DNA of 64,000 nucleotides from Morganella psychrotolerans (lineage in GTDB: Bacteria > Pseudomonadota > Gammaproteobacteria > Enterobacterales > Enterobacteriaceae). Shown piece after piece: positions 9,526-18,535 of this stretch. Numbering within the stretch: the first letter of the stretch is position 1; each line of letters opens with the position of its first letter. The notes below the pieces were generated by a model, which saw only the letters and a program-made list of their open reading frames with translations, was not told the origin of the DNA and searched no databases. A program made the position numbers and the translations under genes. The stretch is taken from positions 1,240,001 to 1,304,000 of the forward strand of contig NZ_LZEW01000001.1 in the NCBI RefSeq assembly GCF_001676155.1, read 5' to 3'.

Positions 9526-10131
9526 ATGAAGCTTGCTTTATCTGCCATCAGCGCGCTGACACTCTCTTCGCTGCTGCTCCCTGTCCTCCCCGCGATGGCT
9601 CAGGAACAGGTTACATCAAAAAGTGACAACGTCACAAGCGAAGCGCCTGCTTCTGAAGGGCTGTGGGATACCTTTAAACGTAACGTATCCAGGACCTGGG
9701 ATTCGGATCAATATGATGTGTATGTGCCGTTCTGGACATGGCACAACAGACTGACCTACGACAAAGAAAAAACAGATACGTATAATGAAAAGCCCTGGGG
9801 CGCCGGATTCGGTAAATCCTATTATGATGATGATAATGACTGGCATGCGTTATATGCCATGGCATTTAAAGATTCACACAATAAGTGGGAGCCGATTGTC
9901 GGTTACGGGTTTCAGAAGATGTGGACACCAAACGGTCTCGGGGGATTTAAAGCCGGTGCCGGTTTTACCCTGGCAGTGACTGCGCGGGATGATTATCACT
10001 ACATTCCTATCCCGGTGCCTTTGCCGCTGGCATCCATTGAATATAACCGCCTTGCTATTCAGGCTACGTATATTCCGGGCACATACAATAACGGTAACGT
10101 ATTGTTTATGTGGGCGCGCTGGCAGTTCTGA
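9526..10131 (+). CDS. pagP: PagP lipid A palmitoyltransferase
   Basis: Outer-membrane beta-barrel enzyme that moves palmitate from phospholipid to lipid A, giving resistance to cationic peptides. The 201-aa product starts with a signal peptide cleaved near AMA-QEQ (residue about 24). The catalytic residues known from E. coli are all present: His in [16 protein letters not shown], and Asp-Ser in [13 protein letters not shown]. The signature [12 protein letters not shown] and the C-terminal aromatic barrel end (MWARWQF) are also seen. The ATG at 9526 follows CAGGAG. A strong terminator follows the stop. Confidence 0.93.
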   Translation: MKLALSAISALTLSSLLLPVLPAMAQEQVTSKSDNVTSEAPASEGLWDTFKRNVSRTWDSDQYDVYVPFWTWHNRLTYDKEKTDTYNEKPWGAGFGKSYYDDDNDWHALYAMAFKDSHNKWEPIVGYGFQKMWTPNGLGGFKAGAGFTLAVTARDDYHYIPIPVPLPLASIEYNRLAIQATYIPGTYNNGNVLFMWARWQF

Positions 10132-10162
10132 CCATCCGTATATTCTGACCATCAACATAAAT

Positions 10163-10192
10163 AAAAAACCGGGGAATTCCCCGGTTTTTTTT
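10163..10192. terminator. Bidirectional terminator between pagP and the permease
   Basis: A perfect palindromic stem, aaaccgggg/ccccggttt, is flanked by A and T tracts on the two sides, so it can end transcription from both convergent genes. Confidence 0.9.
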
Positions 10193-10198
10193 ATTGCT

Positions 10199-10218
10199 TA
10201 TACCCAACGTCATTCAAG
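10199..10218 (+). repeat. ERIC terminal remnant
   Basis: Only the left ERIC end (tatacccaacgtcattcaag) remains, lying directly against the stop codon of the permease gene. Confidence 0.55.
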
Positions 10219-11619
10219 TTATATTTTGCTTGCCCGGCGGCGCTCATAATAACGGTAAGCCAGCCAGAGGAAGGCAATCCAGAGCGGTAACAGAATAACT
10301 GAGATCCGCGAGCCATCCATCAGCGCAATCAATACCAGGATAAAGGCCAGGAACGCCAGACAGATATAGTTTCCCCACGGATACCACAGTGCTTTGAAGA
10401 ACGGCTCCACACCCTCTTTTATCTTCGCCTGACGGAATTTCAGGTTGGAGATGCAGATCATAATCCAGTTAATCACCAGCGTCGTCACCACCAGCGACAT
10501 CAGCAGAGAAAATGCCTCTTTCGGTAACAGGTAGTTAATCAGTATCCCGGCTGAAGTGACAAGCCCGGAGAGCATAATCGAGTTCACCGGCACGCCGCGC
10601 GGAGTGATATTTTTCAGAAATGAAGGTGCATTGCCCTGACGCGCCAGGCTGTAAAGCATCCGGCTGTTGCTGTACACACCGCTGTTATACACAGAGAGTG
10701 CCGCCGTCAGTACCACGACATTCAGTGCGTGCGCTATCCAGAAATTAACATTTCCCTGCGACGAATCAGCCGCCCCGAATGCATGACCTATCTCACGGAA
10801 AATAAGCACAAACGGGCTGACATCCTCGACAATTTTAGTCCACGGATAAAGTGACAAAATGACGGCAATCGATCCGATATAGAAAATAAGGATACGGTAA
10901 ACAACCTGGTTTATCGCTTTAGGAATGCTGTAGCGGGGATTTTCCGCTTCTGCCGCCGCCAGCCCGACCAGCTCCAGCCCGCCGAAGGAGAACATAATAA
11001 TGGCCATGGCAAAAATCAGCCCTTTCCAGCCATTAGGCATAAATCCGCCCAGTTCCCAGAGATTGGTCACAGACGCCTGCGGCCCGCCGGTGTCGCTGAG
11101 TAACAGCCAGGCACCAAACAGGATCATACCGAGGATCGCCACGACTTTTATCATGGCAAACCAGAATTCAGTTTCCCCGTAAACTTTGACGTTCACGAGA
11201 TTTATCAGGTTTATCAGTACAAAGAACACCGCCGCAGACACCCAGGTCGGTACATCCCACCAGAAATTGATGTATTTACCGACGGCTGTCAGCTCAGCCA
11301 TGCCCACCAGCACAAACATCGCCCAGTAGTTCCAGCCGGATAAAAACCCGGCAAATCCGCACCAGTATTTATGGGCAAAGTGACTAAATGAACCGGCAAC
11401 CGGCTCTTCCGCCACCATTTCACCAAGCTGGCGCATGATAAGAAATGCAATAAACCCGGCTACTGCATAGCCGAGCAGGACAGAAGGCCCCGCCATCTGA
11501 ATCGTTTCTGCGGTTCCCAGGAACAACCCTGTACCAACAGCACCACCCAATGCAATAAGCTGTATATGTCTGTTTTTTAAACCACGCTTGAGCGTCTGCT
11601 CTTGCTGTACCTCTGACAT
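10219..11619 (-). CDS. pheP: Aromatic amino acid permease, PheP/AroP type
   Basis: Inner-membrane proton symporter of the amino acid-polyamine-organocation family with twelve predicted spans. The N-terminus carries LKRGLKNRHIQLIALGG followed by GTGLFLG, the substrate-binding helix-1 signature. Phrases such as IQMAGPSVLLGY, MFVLVGMAELTA, NWIMIC and ISVILLPLWI agree better with PheP (phenylalanine) than with AroP, but specificity cannot be fixed from sequence alone. The start at 11619 (MSEVQQEQ) follows AGAGGA; a longer reading begins seven codons earlier without a ribosome site. Confidence 0.82.
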   Translation of the reverse strand: MSEVQQEQTLKRGLKNRHIQLIALGGAVGTGLFLGTAETIQMAGPSVLLGYAVAGFIAFLIMRQLGEMVAEEPVAGSFSHFAHKYWCGFAGFLSGWNYWAMFVLVGMAELTAVGKYINFWWDVPTWVSAAVFFVLINLINLVNVKVYGETEFWFAMIKVVAILGMILFGAWLLLSDTGGPQASVTNLWELGGFMPNGWKGLIFAMAIIMFSFGGLELVGLAAAEAENPRYSIPKAINQVVYRILIFYIGSIAVILSLYPWTKIVEDVSPFVLIFREIGHAFGAADSSQGNVNFWIAHALNVVVLTAALSVYNSGVYSNSRMLYSLARQGNAPSFLKNITPRGVPVNSIMLSGLVTSAGILINYLLPKEAFSLLMSLVVTTLVINWIMICISNLKFRQAKIKEGVEPFFKALWYPWGNYICLAFLAFILVLIALMDGSRISVILLPLWIAFLWLAYRYYERRRASKI

Positions 11620-11768
11620 TTTATCCTCTGTAACGGCCATATTATTATGCTGAACGATGCGTCCGGCGCGCCGTTGGACGGCGCAAAAGTTTAAGCCCGT
11701 TATTAAAACATCATTTCACTGACTTGAATACCGTTAACAACAAGATAATCAGAGGGAAAAGACCGACA

Positions 11769-11916
11769 TCACCCCTTCTCAGACGGAATAAATTTTGTAA
11801 TTTCGCAGATCCCCAACATAAAATCCTCACGCTGGTCACAGTACTTGTCCAGCGCTGCGATATAAAAAAAGCACACCGACAATAATAAGCAGCAAGATAA
11901 TCACGGCTTTCTTCAT
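11769..11916 (-). CDS. mgrB: MgrB, PhoQ-inhibiting small membrane protein, frameshifted in this sequence
   Basis: MgrB sits in the inner membrane and represses the PhoQ kinase. The ATG at 11916 follows AGGTG and opens MKKAVIILLLIIVGVLF, a single membrane span. The literal frame then stops after 26 codons. Deleting one base from the A7 run at 11864-11870 gives YIAALDKYCDQ, then GICEITKFIP, matching the E. coli MgrB C-terminus (CDQ, GIC, FIP), including both periplasmic cysteines. The restored protein is 48 aa (E. coli 47). A TATAAT -10 box lies at 11938-11943. True loss would derepress PhoPQ; a sequencing error is more likely. Confidence 0.82.
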
Positions 11917-12121
11917 TTTTCACCTATTTTCATCTGAATTATACCCGTTAAAAAGATTTAGTTATGTTCCCTGCCAGATGCACGTACCGGCTGATTGAAT
12001 GTGCCATTTCACAAAAAATCATGTCAGTCCGCAGAAAGTGCATAAACAGATAACGCCCTGTTTTGTCATAATGAAATAAACTTGTATACTTGAAAAACCC
12101 TGAAACTGAGTCGAAATCGTA

Positions 12122-12505
12122 ATGCTGCAAGATAATCATATAGCACTGGTGTGCGCCCTTAGTAAGTGGATAGAAAACCATCCGGGTCGCGTTATCCATC
12201 TTGAAGAGCTCGCTGCCTATTCTGGGTACTCCCTCTGGCACATGCAGAAAATCTTCAAAGAAGTTGCCGGCATTTCTCTCGGCAAATATATTCGTCAGCG
12301 CCGTCTTGCCGGTGCGGTCACTGCTTTGCGCCGCAGTGAACAGACTATCTTTGATATCGCACTGGATTTCGGTTTCGGGTCGCAATCTCACTTCACCTAT
12401 ATGTTCCGCAAAGAATATAACATCACCCCCTACGACTACCGCCAGAATCCTGAGATTGAGCTGGATATCAAAGAGCCCTGGCATTTCACTCACGACTGTA
12501 ACTAA
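12122..12505 (+). CDS. AraC-family regulator of the MarA/SoxS/AarP group
   Basis: A 127-aa protein that is only the DNA-binding half of AraC/XylS, the size of MarA, SoxS, RamA, PqrA and AarP. Both helix-turn-helix units are visible: HLEELAAYSGYSLWHMQKIF near residue 26 and IFDIALDFGFGSQSHFTYMF near residue 78. There is no ligand-binding domain, so activity is probably set by expression level. Family members switch on efflux and oxidative-stress genes. I cannot decide which named member it is. It is a lone gene, divergent from mgrB. Confidence 0.85.
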   Translation: MLQDNHIALVCALSKWIENHPGRVIHLEELAAYSGYSLWHMQKIFKEVAGISLGKYIRQRRLAGAVTALRRSEQTIFDIALDFGFGSQSHFTYMFRKEYNITPYDYRQNPEIELDIKEPWHFTHDCN

Positions 12506-12723
12506 GGCAACTTAAACAATTAATAACAGAATTATATTTAGTTATATGATTTTGGAATCCGTATTTAGTGTCCGTATTTAAAGGATAAAAGGCCGTCCAT
12601 CTGCGCTATCACCATGTTCCTCTCTGTTTTTAAAGGCAAATGGCGATATCCTCCGGCAACCGGGCTGTTTTATTGACATATCAGCTAAATGGCGGCATAA
12701 CATTTTAATGATTTATACTCTGA
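12506..12723. other. Spacer between the AraC-type gene and the ERIC fragment
   Basis: AT-rich non-coding DNA with no convincing gene, terminator or promoter. With the adjoining ERIC fragment it fills the roughly 300-bp gap before the HAD phosphatase gene. Confidence 0.4.
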
Positions 12724-12785
12724 ATAATTCAGGATGCGGGCTGAGCGTAGTCAACGACCCGGCATCCTGAAGTATGACGGGTATA
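12724..12785 (+). repeat. ERIC fragment with an E. coli-like right end
   Basis: aattcaggatgcgggctgagcgtagtcaacg is followed by cctgaagtatgacgggtata, the right end seen in the E. coli ERIC consensus. Other copies in this window end in gaataagggtata. Confidence 0.7.
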
Positions 12786-12812
12786 TTGTTGTCACTGTTT
12801 TCAGGAGTTTGC

Positions 12813-13619
12813 ATGTCCGTAAAACTTATTGCCATTGATCTGGATGGCACTCTGCTTAATTCTTATCACCAGATAACCCCTGCCGTCAGTGCCGCTGTCA
12901 GTCGTGCAAAAGAGAAAGGGCTGCATATCATTCTGACCTCCGGACGCCCGTTTAACGGGATCCTGCCGTATCTCACTGAACTGGGACTGAATAAAGAGAA
13001 CTGTTATTGCATCAGTAATAACGGCGCGGTTATCCATGAGGCTGAAAATGGCGAACCGGTGATGGAAACCCCGATGGATTTTGAGGATTACCGCTATTTT
13101 GAGTCGCTGGCGCGGGAAATAAATGTCCATTTCCATGTGCTGAGCAGCAATGAAATGTACACCGCCAACCGGGATATCAGTTATTACACGCTGATGGATG
13201 CTTATCTGACGCAGACTCAGCTGAATTACTGCCCGCTGGCAGAGATGGACAGCGAAATGATGTTCAGTAAATTTATGATGATAGATAATCCTGTCCGGCT
13301 GAATGAAGCGGCCGGTTTTATTCCGCAGGTTTCTTTCGACAGCTACAATATCTTGCGGACCGCCCCGCATTTTGTGGAAATTTCCGCAATAAATGCCACC
13401 AAAGGGAAAGCAGTCGCGCTTATCACTGAAAAACTGGGACTGACACCGGACAAAGTGATGTGTATCGGCGATCAGAATAATGATATTTCCATGCTGGAAT
13501 ATGCCGGTGTCGGCGTTGCGATGGGCAATGCCGCAGAGCATATTAAGCAAAAATCCGGGTTTGTAACCACGACAAATGATGAAGATGGCGTGGCTGTCGC
13601 AATCCAAAAATTTGTATAA
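12813..13619 (+). CDS. yidA: YidA-like HAD-superfamily sugar-phosphate phosphatase
   Basis: Cof-type (C2B cap) HAD phosphatase of 268 aa; E. coli YidA is 270 aa and acts on sugar phosphates. The nucleophile motif IAIDLDGTLLN opens the protein, LTSGRPF is motif II, and IGDQNNDISMLEYAG is the acidic motif IV. The cap phrase YTANRDISYYT is almost identical to YidA, which is why I use that symbol, although overall identity looks moderate and it could be a paralogue. The ATG at 12813 follows CAGGAG; the longer reading begins inside the ERIC fragment. Confidence 0.8.
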   Translation: MSVKLIAIDLDGTLLNSYHQITPAVSAAVSRAKEKGLHIILTSGRPFNGILPYLTELGLNKENCYCISNNGAVIHEAENGEPVMETPMDFEDYRYFESLAREINVHFHVLSSNEMYTANRDISYYTLMDAYLTQTQLNYCPLAEMDSEMMFSKFMMIDNPVRLNEAAGFIPQVSFDSYNILRTAPHFVEISAINATKGKAVALITEKLGLTPDKVMCIGDQNNDISMLEYAGVGVAMGNAAEHIKQKSGFVTTTNDEDGVAVAIQKFV

Positions 13620-13649
13620 CCGGAATTAAATGTATTCAGATAAATCATT

Positions 13650-13704
13650 ACCCTGCAGGCTTCATGCCGCCAACGAACCTGCAGTTTGAATGAATAAGGG
13701 TATA
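13650..13704 (+). repeat. ERIC fragment (right half)
   Basis: The right half of an ERIC element (aggcttcatgccgccaacg...gaataagggtata) joined head-to-tail to the full copy at 13703, sharing the tata junction. Confidence 0.7.
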
Positions 13705-13826
13705 TACCCAACGTCATTCAAGATGCAGGCAGGCGGCAAGGGAAGACTGACGGGGAGCATACATCAGTATGTGACCAGGCAGGCTTCATGCCGCCAACGA
13801 ACCTGCAGTTTGAATGAATAAGGGTA
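13703..13826 (+). repeat. ERIC element, full length
   Basis: Nearly full copy with the central gagcatacatcagtatgtgac core. It ends four bases before the amiD stop codon. Confidence 0.87.
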
Positions 13827-13829
13827 ATA

Positions 13830-14663
13830 TTATTTAGAGCCATAACGGTAAACCAATGCCTTCACTCTCGCCAGTGTGTCGGCATCTGCTGCACCATTCA
13901 CTTTATCTGATCGGAAATGCATCTGGAACGCTTTGATAACATTACGGGTTTTTCCGTCCATTTTGCCGGTAACCGCAATATCATAACCATACTGTTTCAG
14001 CGCCTGCTGTAACTCACGGACATTTATCTTATCTGACGGATGACGTCCGGCAAGAAAGCGCTGTACATCGCGTGTTTCAGGCCAGGCGCCTATCCCGCGC
14101 TTCGCCAGGTATTCCCACGGAAACATCGGTCCGGGATCCAGTTTACGCTGCGGCGCAATATCACTGTGTCCCACGACATTTTCAGGGCGGATATTATGAC
14201 GCTCAATAACATCCTGAGCCAGCTTCACAATCAGGTCGATTTGCCCGGTCTGATACGGCAGCCAGCGCTGACCGACAGATAATTTTTCCACACCGAGGTT
14301 TACAATCTCAACACCAATGGAGTTTTTATTCAGACTGGTGTCTCCCCGCCAGTAACTTTTCCCGGCATGCCACGCCTCGCTGCCTTCGGGGATCAGCTGT
14401 ATCACCACCGGTTTACCGTCACGCCGCGCCGGGATTGTCGGTACCAGATACTGCACACTCACCCCTCCGGCAGTCAGCACCCGTAATGATGCCTCATCAT
14501 TGAGCGCGGTATAATGAAAAACAAGATAATCATTGGGTTTTGACAGCCACGGCTCTTTGATATTCCGCGGATCGACAATAAAATCACCGCGATCAATAAA
14601 ATGACTCTGATTACTGCATCCTGTTAATACCAGCGCACACACTAAACACACGCAACGCCACAT
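13830..14663 (-). CDS. amiD: AmiD N-acetylmuramoyl-L-alanine amidase, lipoprotein
   Basis: Zinc amidase of the outer membrane that cleaves the MurNAc-L-Ala bond, including in anhydromuropeptides. The start at 14663 gives a lipoprotein signal, MWRCVCLVCALVLTGC, with lipobox LTGC. The amidase_2 domain shows zinc and active-site elements in VFHYTALND, AWHAGKSYWRG and NVVGHSDIAPQRKLDPG. A peptidoglycan-binding domain follows (about residues 205-270). The 277-aa length equals E. coli AmiD (276). AGGA precedes this ATG; the ATG eight codons upstream has no such site. Confidence 0.92.
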   Translation of the reverse strand: MWRCVCLVCALVLTGCSNQSHFIDRGDFIVDPRNIKEPWLSKPNDYLVFHYTALNDEASLRVLTAGGVSVQYLVPTIPARRDGKPVVIQLIPEGSEAWHAGKSYWRGDTSLNKNSIGVEIVNLGVEKLSVGQRWLPYQTGQIDLIVKLAQDVIERHNIRPENVVGHSDIAPQRKLDPGPMFPWEYLAKRGIGAWPETRDVQRFLAGRHPSDKINVRELQQALKQYGYDIAVTGKMDGKTRNVIKAFQMHFRSDKVNGAADADTLARVKALVYRYGSK

Positions 14664-14870
14664 CTTTTTTATCCTGTGAAACAACATGTTATCTTATCCG
14701 GTATGGTTACCGGTACTGCGGATCTGTCCCGTTGGTATAACGCACATATTATAATAACAAGGAAAGTATCAGTGCGGTGTATTATGACGACTTCACGGCC
14801 CGGGCGCTATGCCCTGAAGGCAGGATCAACTGATGTTTTTGCCGCTGTTTTTGTTCATACGGAGATTAAA

Positions 14871-15482
14871 ATGGATATTTATACCTACCCGAAATCACGC
14901 TCCATCCGCGCAACATGGGTGGCCGAAGAGCTTGGACTTGATTATCAGTGCCACTTTGTCAATGTGATGTCTGCTACAAAACACACGCCCGGGAAAAATC
15001 AAAAAGTCCCGGCTCTGGTTGACGGGGATATGGTTATCTTCGAATCATCCGCTATTTGTATTTATCTGGCACAAGCCTATGGTAACGGGCAACTTTATCC
15101 GCAGGATCTGCGCGAACAGGCAGTCGTCAATCAGTGGCTGGCCTATATTATTTCAGAGCTGGAAGCCCCGCTCTGGACTATTCTCAAACATGCGGTTGTC
15201 TGGCCTGAAACCCTACGCAATCCGGCGCTGATTGAGCCGGCTAAAGCTGATTTCCTGCGGGCAATTGTCCTGATTGAGCAAGAGATCAGCGGAAAAACAG
15301 GGTTATGTAATAATACGTTTTCTGTGGCAGATATCTTTTTGTTTCACATATCGCGCTGGGCAACGACACTGGGCCTGCCGATATCCGAAACACTGACACA
15401 GTATGTTGCCGCACTTGAGACGCGTCCGGCATTGCACCGCGCCCGTCTGCGGGAAGAAGCCGCGGCAAATACCGCAGGCTAA
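14871..15482 (+). CDS. Glutathione S-transferase family protein
   Basis: A 203-aa cytosolic GST. The N-terminal thioredoxin-like domain runs MDIYTYPKSRSIRATWVAEE; the glutathione gamma-glutamyl-binding pair Glu-Ser is in VIFESSAICIYLA near residue 60. The C-terminal helical domain includes the N-capping motif FSVADIFLFHI. The ATG at 14871 directly follows GGAGATTAAA. The much longer open frame upstream lacks family similarity. The substrate is unknown; the members of this fold in E. coli (GstB, YfcF, YghU) are comparable in size. A terminator follows. Confidence 0.85.
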   Translation: MDIYTYPKSRSIRATWVAEELGLDYQCHFVNVMSATKHTPGKNQKVPALVDGDMVIFESSAICIYLAQAYGNGQLYPQDLREQAVVNQWLAYIISELEAPLWTILKHAVVWPETLRNPALIEPAKADFLRAIVLIEQEISGKTGLCNNTFSVADIFLFHISRWATTLGLPISETLTQYVAALETRPALHRARLREEAAANTAG

Positions 15483-15488
15483 TCAAAA

Positions 15489-15512
15489 ACACCCGCAGCT
15501 GCGGGTGTCTTT
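15489..15512 (+). terminator. Terminator of the GST gene
   Basis: A perfect stem, acacccgca/tgcgggtgt, followed by cttta, lies 7 nt after the stop. It could also serve the convergent acetyltransferase gene. Confidence 0.75.
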
Positions 15513-15526
15513 ACTTATATTCGTAT

Positions 15527-16177
15527 TTACTGCCTGTCCGGATTTTCCGTAAGGTCATACTGCTGTGATGCGGCTTTCAAAACGGCAATATCAGAGGCAC
15601 AAATCAGCGGTCTGAGTGCGGTAAATTTCGCTTCCGGCCAGTCATACAGTGCCAGCGCCCGCAGCTCACGGATGGTGTCATCATCAAACCGGGAACGGAT
15701 ATAGGTTGCCGGATTACCGCCGACAATAGTATAAGGCGGCACATCACGGACAACCACACTGTTTGCCGCAATAACCGCGCCCTCACCAATCGTCACGCCG
15801 GGCATTACCATCGCCCGCATGCCAATCCAGGCACCATCTCCGATATGCGTATCACCTTTACCGATATACGCGGCATCAATGACATCCTCAAACGGATAAA
15901 GACTGAACCAGTCATGGCGGTGTGTATGATTACCGCCCATCAGGATCACCGCTTCCGCTCCGATACAGACATAATCACCGATATATAATTTATCGACATC
16001 CCAGCTGAGCTGCCAGTCACGACTGACCTCATCGCCCTGTAAATAGCGGACGACCGAGCTCTCAAAGCCCTTGTCCCAGCAATCGCTGTAATAACTGTGG
16101 GTGCCTTTAATATAGATATTCGGGTTAGTCACGGTTTCATGTAACCGCTCACAGACGGACCAATGTTTCTGTTTCAT
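15527..16177 (-). CDS. CatB/Vat-type xenobiotic acetyltransferase
   Basis: A 216-aa left-handed parallel beta-helix acetyltransferase. The pattern VTNPNIYIKGTHSYYS, then IGDYVCIGAEAVILMGGNH, then HRHDWFSLYPF, then IGDGAWIGMRAMVMPGV is the CatB (type B chloramphenicol acetyltransferase) and streptogramin-Vat layout, with the catalytic His in the HTHRHDW loop. C-terminal YTIVGGNPA closes the helix. Length is close to CatB (about 210). Whether it inactivates chloramphenicol cannot be told from sequence. The ATG at 16177 is preferred to a TTG four codons upstream. Confidence 0.85.
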   Translation of the reverse strand: MKQKHWSVCERLHETVTNPNIYIKGTHSYYSDCWDKGFESSVVRYLQGDEVSRDWQLSWDVDKLYIGDYVCIGAEAVILMGGNHTHRHDWFSLYPFEDVIDAAYIGKGDTHIGDGAWIGMRAMVMPGVTIGEGAVIAANSVVVRDVPPYTIVGGNPATYIRSRFDDDTIRELRALALYDWPEAKFTALRPLICASDIAVLKAASQQYDLTENPDRQ

Positions 16178-16317
16178 GGTAAATCTCAATTTTATAAAAT
16201 GATTACCACAGAACGCTGTTCTATGGTGATGTATTCGCGTTCAAAAATACATCACTCCGGGCAATAATCGCCCGTTTCAGACGCGGGTTTTCCATCACTG
16301 TCTCCCGTTTATAAAAA

Positions 16318-16335
16318 CACCCGCCGGAGCGGGTG
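16318..16335 (-). terminator. Terminator of the AGCS symporter gene
   Basis: A perfect 7-bp stem, cacccgc/gcgggtg, with a 4-nt loop, followed on the minus strand by a run of five U residues, 28 nt after the symporter stop. Confidence 0.8.
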
Positions 16336-16362
16336 CAAAAGAAAGGTTTCTTACTATCTTAA

Positions 16363-17817
16363 CTAATTTGCTTTCTGTTCAACCAGCGGCTCGGGCGCAT
16401 CTTCCCAGATACCGTCCTCAACCTGCTTTTGGATTTCAGGATAAAGGTTGATGTCAAAGTGCGGTAATTTTCCCGCTTTGCGCTGTTGGTTATAATCTTT
16501 TGCCAGCTTAAATGCAACGCCGGACAACAGCAGAATCGCGATCAGATTAGTCACCGCCATCAGACCCATCGAGAAATCTGCCATTTTCCAGACTAACGGC
16601 ATTTCCGATAAAGCACCAAACATAACCATTCCCAGAGACGCCAACCGCAGGACAAACAGCCCTTTGGTGTGTTTATGCTCCAGGAAGACCATATTGCTTT
16701 CTGCATAAGCATAGTTCGCAATAATCGAGGTAAAAGCAAAAAAGAAGATAGCTACCGCGACAAAAATAGCGCCCCAGTCACCAATCACTGAACTGAGTGC
16801 CAACTGTGTGATCTCAATTCCGTTCACCTGATCCGGCGGATTATCCAGCACGCCTGACGACAAAATAATAATCGCTGTTGCGCTGCAAATCACAATGGTA
16901 TCCATAAAGACACCCAGCATCTGGACATAGCCCTGAGACACCGGATGTGGCGGAAACGGAGCCGCGGATGCTGCCGCATTCGGTGCCGAACCCATACCGG
17001 CTTCATTAGAGAACAATCCGCGCTGCACACCATTAATCATCGCCTGTGCCACACCATAACCCACCGCACCGGATACCGCTTCCTGCAAGCCAAACGCACT
17101 TTTTATGATAAGCAGGAATATCTCCGGCAGGCGCTCGGCATAATGCCCCATCACCCAGAACGCGAGGATCAGATAAGCAACCGCCATGACGGGTACAACT
17201 AACTCAGCCACCCGGGCAATAGAGCGCACACCACCGAAAATAATGATCCCGCAAAGCACCACCAGCCCGATACCGACGTACCCCTCATCTGCGCCAAATG
17301 CCATTTTTGATGCCTGTGCAATAGAGTTAGCCTGCACAGCATTAAACACCAGCCCGAATGCAATAATCAGCAGAACAGAGAAAATCACACCCATCCAGCG
17401 GGCTTTCAAACCCCGCTCCATATAATAAGCAGGTCCGCCCCGGTAATTTCCCTGATCGTCACGGGTTTTATAAAGTTGCGCCAGTGTACTTTCAATAAAA
17501 GAGGTCGCCATACCGATTAATGCGACCACCCACATCCAGAAAATAGCGCCCGGTCCGCCGGCTGTCAGCGCGATTGCAACACCGGTCAGATTTCCGGTGC
17601 CGACCCGTGCTGCCAGGCTGGTGCAGAGTGCCTGAAATGGCGAGATGCCGGATTTATCCGATTTCTTACTGTGCTTTAACACACTGAACATATGTCCGAA
17701 GTGACGGAATTGGATAAATCCGGTACGGACAGTAAAATACAATCCGACGCCAAGTAATAAATAGATAAGCAGGTGGTTCCAGAGCAGTCCGTTTAACGTA
17801 TTAATTATGTCGGTCAA
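16363..17817 (-). CDS. Alanine/glycine:cation symporter (AGCS family)
   Basis: Inner-membrane sodium- or proton-coupled carrier of alanine and glycine, 484 aa. Family signatures are SPFQALCTSLAARVGTGN (helix 2 region), GGPGAIFWMWVVALIGM, RGGPAYYMERGL, GVQRGLFSNEAGMGSAPNAA and the C-terminal FAFTSIIANYAYAESN. About ten to eleven hydrophobic spans are visible. E. coli YaaJ is the same family and size, but several paralogues exist in Enterobacterales, so I give no symbol. It is a single gene with its own terminator and a long AT-rich upstream region. Confidence 0.9.
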   Translation of the reverse strand: MTDIINTLNGLLWNHLLIYLLLGVGLYFTVRTGFIQFRHFGHMFSVLKHSKKSDKSGISPFQALCTSLAARVGTGNLTGVAIALTAGGPGAIFWMWVVALIGMATSFIESTLAQLYKTRDDQGNYRGGPAYYMERGLKARWMGVIFSVLLIIAFGLVFNAVQANSIAQASKMAFGADEGYVGIGLVVLCGIIIFGGVRSIARVAELVVPVMAVAYLILAFWVMGHYAERLPEIFLLIIKSAFGLQEAVSGAVGYGVAQAMINGVQRGLFSNEAGMGSAPNAAASAAPFPPHPVSQGYVQMLGVFMDTIVICSATAIIILSSGVLDNPPDQVNGIEITQLALSSVIGDWGAIFVAVAIFFFAFTSIIANYAYAESNMVFLEHKHTKGLFVLRLASLGMVMFGALSEMPLVWKMADFSMGLMAVTNLIAILLLSGVAFKLAKDYNQQRKAGKLPHFDINLYPEIQKQVEDGIWEDAPEPLVEQKAN

Positions 17818-18461
17818 AGTTATACCTCTTTATATTGCTATGGCAGGTTTTCGGCAAACAATCGCCTTAACGAATGACAGGTAATATAGGTGTTGTCATC
17901 TCTGAACTATTATTATTGTTTAAAAAAAAAGACACCCTCTTATTAAAAATCAACCAGACTTTACCATAAGAGTTATTTTCCTGTATATTTTTTTTATTCA
18001 TTTTTTTTTGTTTTCTATTTATACACGTTACTGTTTAATGTAAATCAGACCGCACGTAAAAAACAAAAAATCGCACATAAAAAATGAAAAAAATTATAAT
18101 TAAAAATCAAAATAAAAAACAATGACTTAATGAGGGCGCGTCGGTGGCGGTTAAATTACACTGGTATCACTTTCAATTTATAGCCTTAATCATCGCGCTA
18201 CTTTATCTAAAACATATGTTTAATTTAATCGTATATTACTTCTGCTATTTTTATTTTACTTTCCTATGTTACTTATGATTTAAACATAACCATTAACCCA
18301 GGTAAATCATTACAGATAACCGGGGGCATCTCTAACGGCTGTATAATTATTTAAATAAACCAATAGGGAATAGCTATTATGTATTTATGTTTAATTTTTA
18401 CTGATATATTAATGGGTGTGAGTCCGGATATATTTTCAAGCTATTATATCAGGTGATACCG
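17818..18461. other. AT-rich intergenic region upstream of the symporter
   Basis: More than 600 bp without a convincing gene, with very low GC and long A and T runs (for example near 17985-18020). It must hold the symporter promoter on the minus strand, but I cannot point to a clear pair of boxes. Such AT-rich DNA is a plausible H-NS target. Confidence 0.4.
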
Positions 18462-18467
18462 TATAAT
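18462..18467 (+). promoter_or_regulatory. TATAAT -10 box before the small transcript
   Basis: A perfect -10 hexamer in ccgtataatagatc. No matching -35 box was found. It would start an RNA near 18474 that covers the small frame at 18536 and ends at the terminator at 18653. Confidence 0.4.
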
Positions 18468-18535
18468 AGATCACTCTCCTGTCGGTTCTCTGAAAACACA
18501 GAAAACCCGGTTTTACCCAAAGAAGGAGGTAAACA

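Noticed and set aside
11711-11923. A 70-aa frame over the mgrB locus
   Set aside because: It is an out-of-frame reading of mgrB; the real protein starts at 11916 in another frame and is supported by family residues.
12801-13607. A 268-codon open frame antisense to the yidA-like gene
   Set aside because: Shadow of a conserved HAD phosphatase; no ribosome site and cysteine/histidine-rich, low-complexity composition.
1429-13826. Possible CRISPR or phage attachment repeats
   Set aside because: The repeated units are about 126 bp, dispersed, with internal hairpins and shared ERIC ends; there are no regularly spaced short repeats and no cas genes.
18144-18278. A 44-codon GTG-start hydrophobic frame in the AT-rich gap
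   Set aside because: Runs of Tyr, Phe and Leu codons are expected by chance in such AT-rich DNA, and no promoter or terminator accompanies it.
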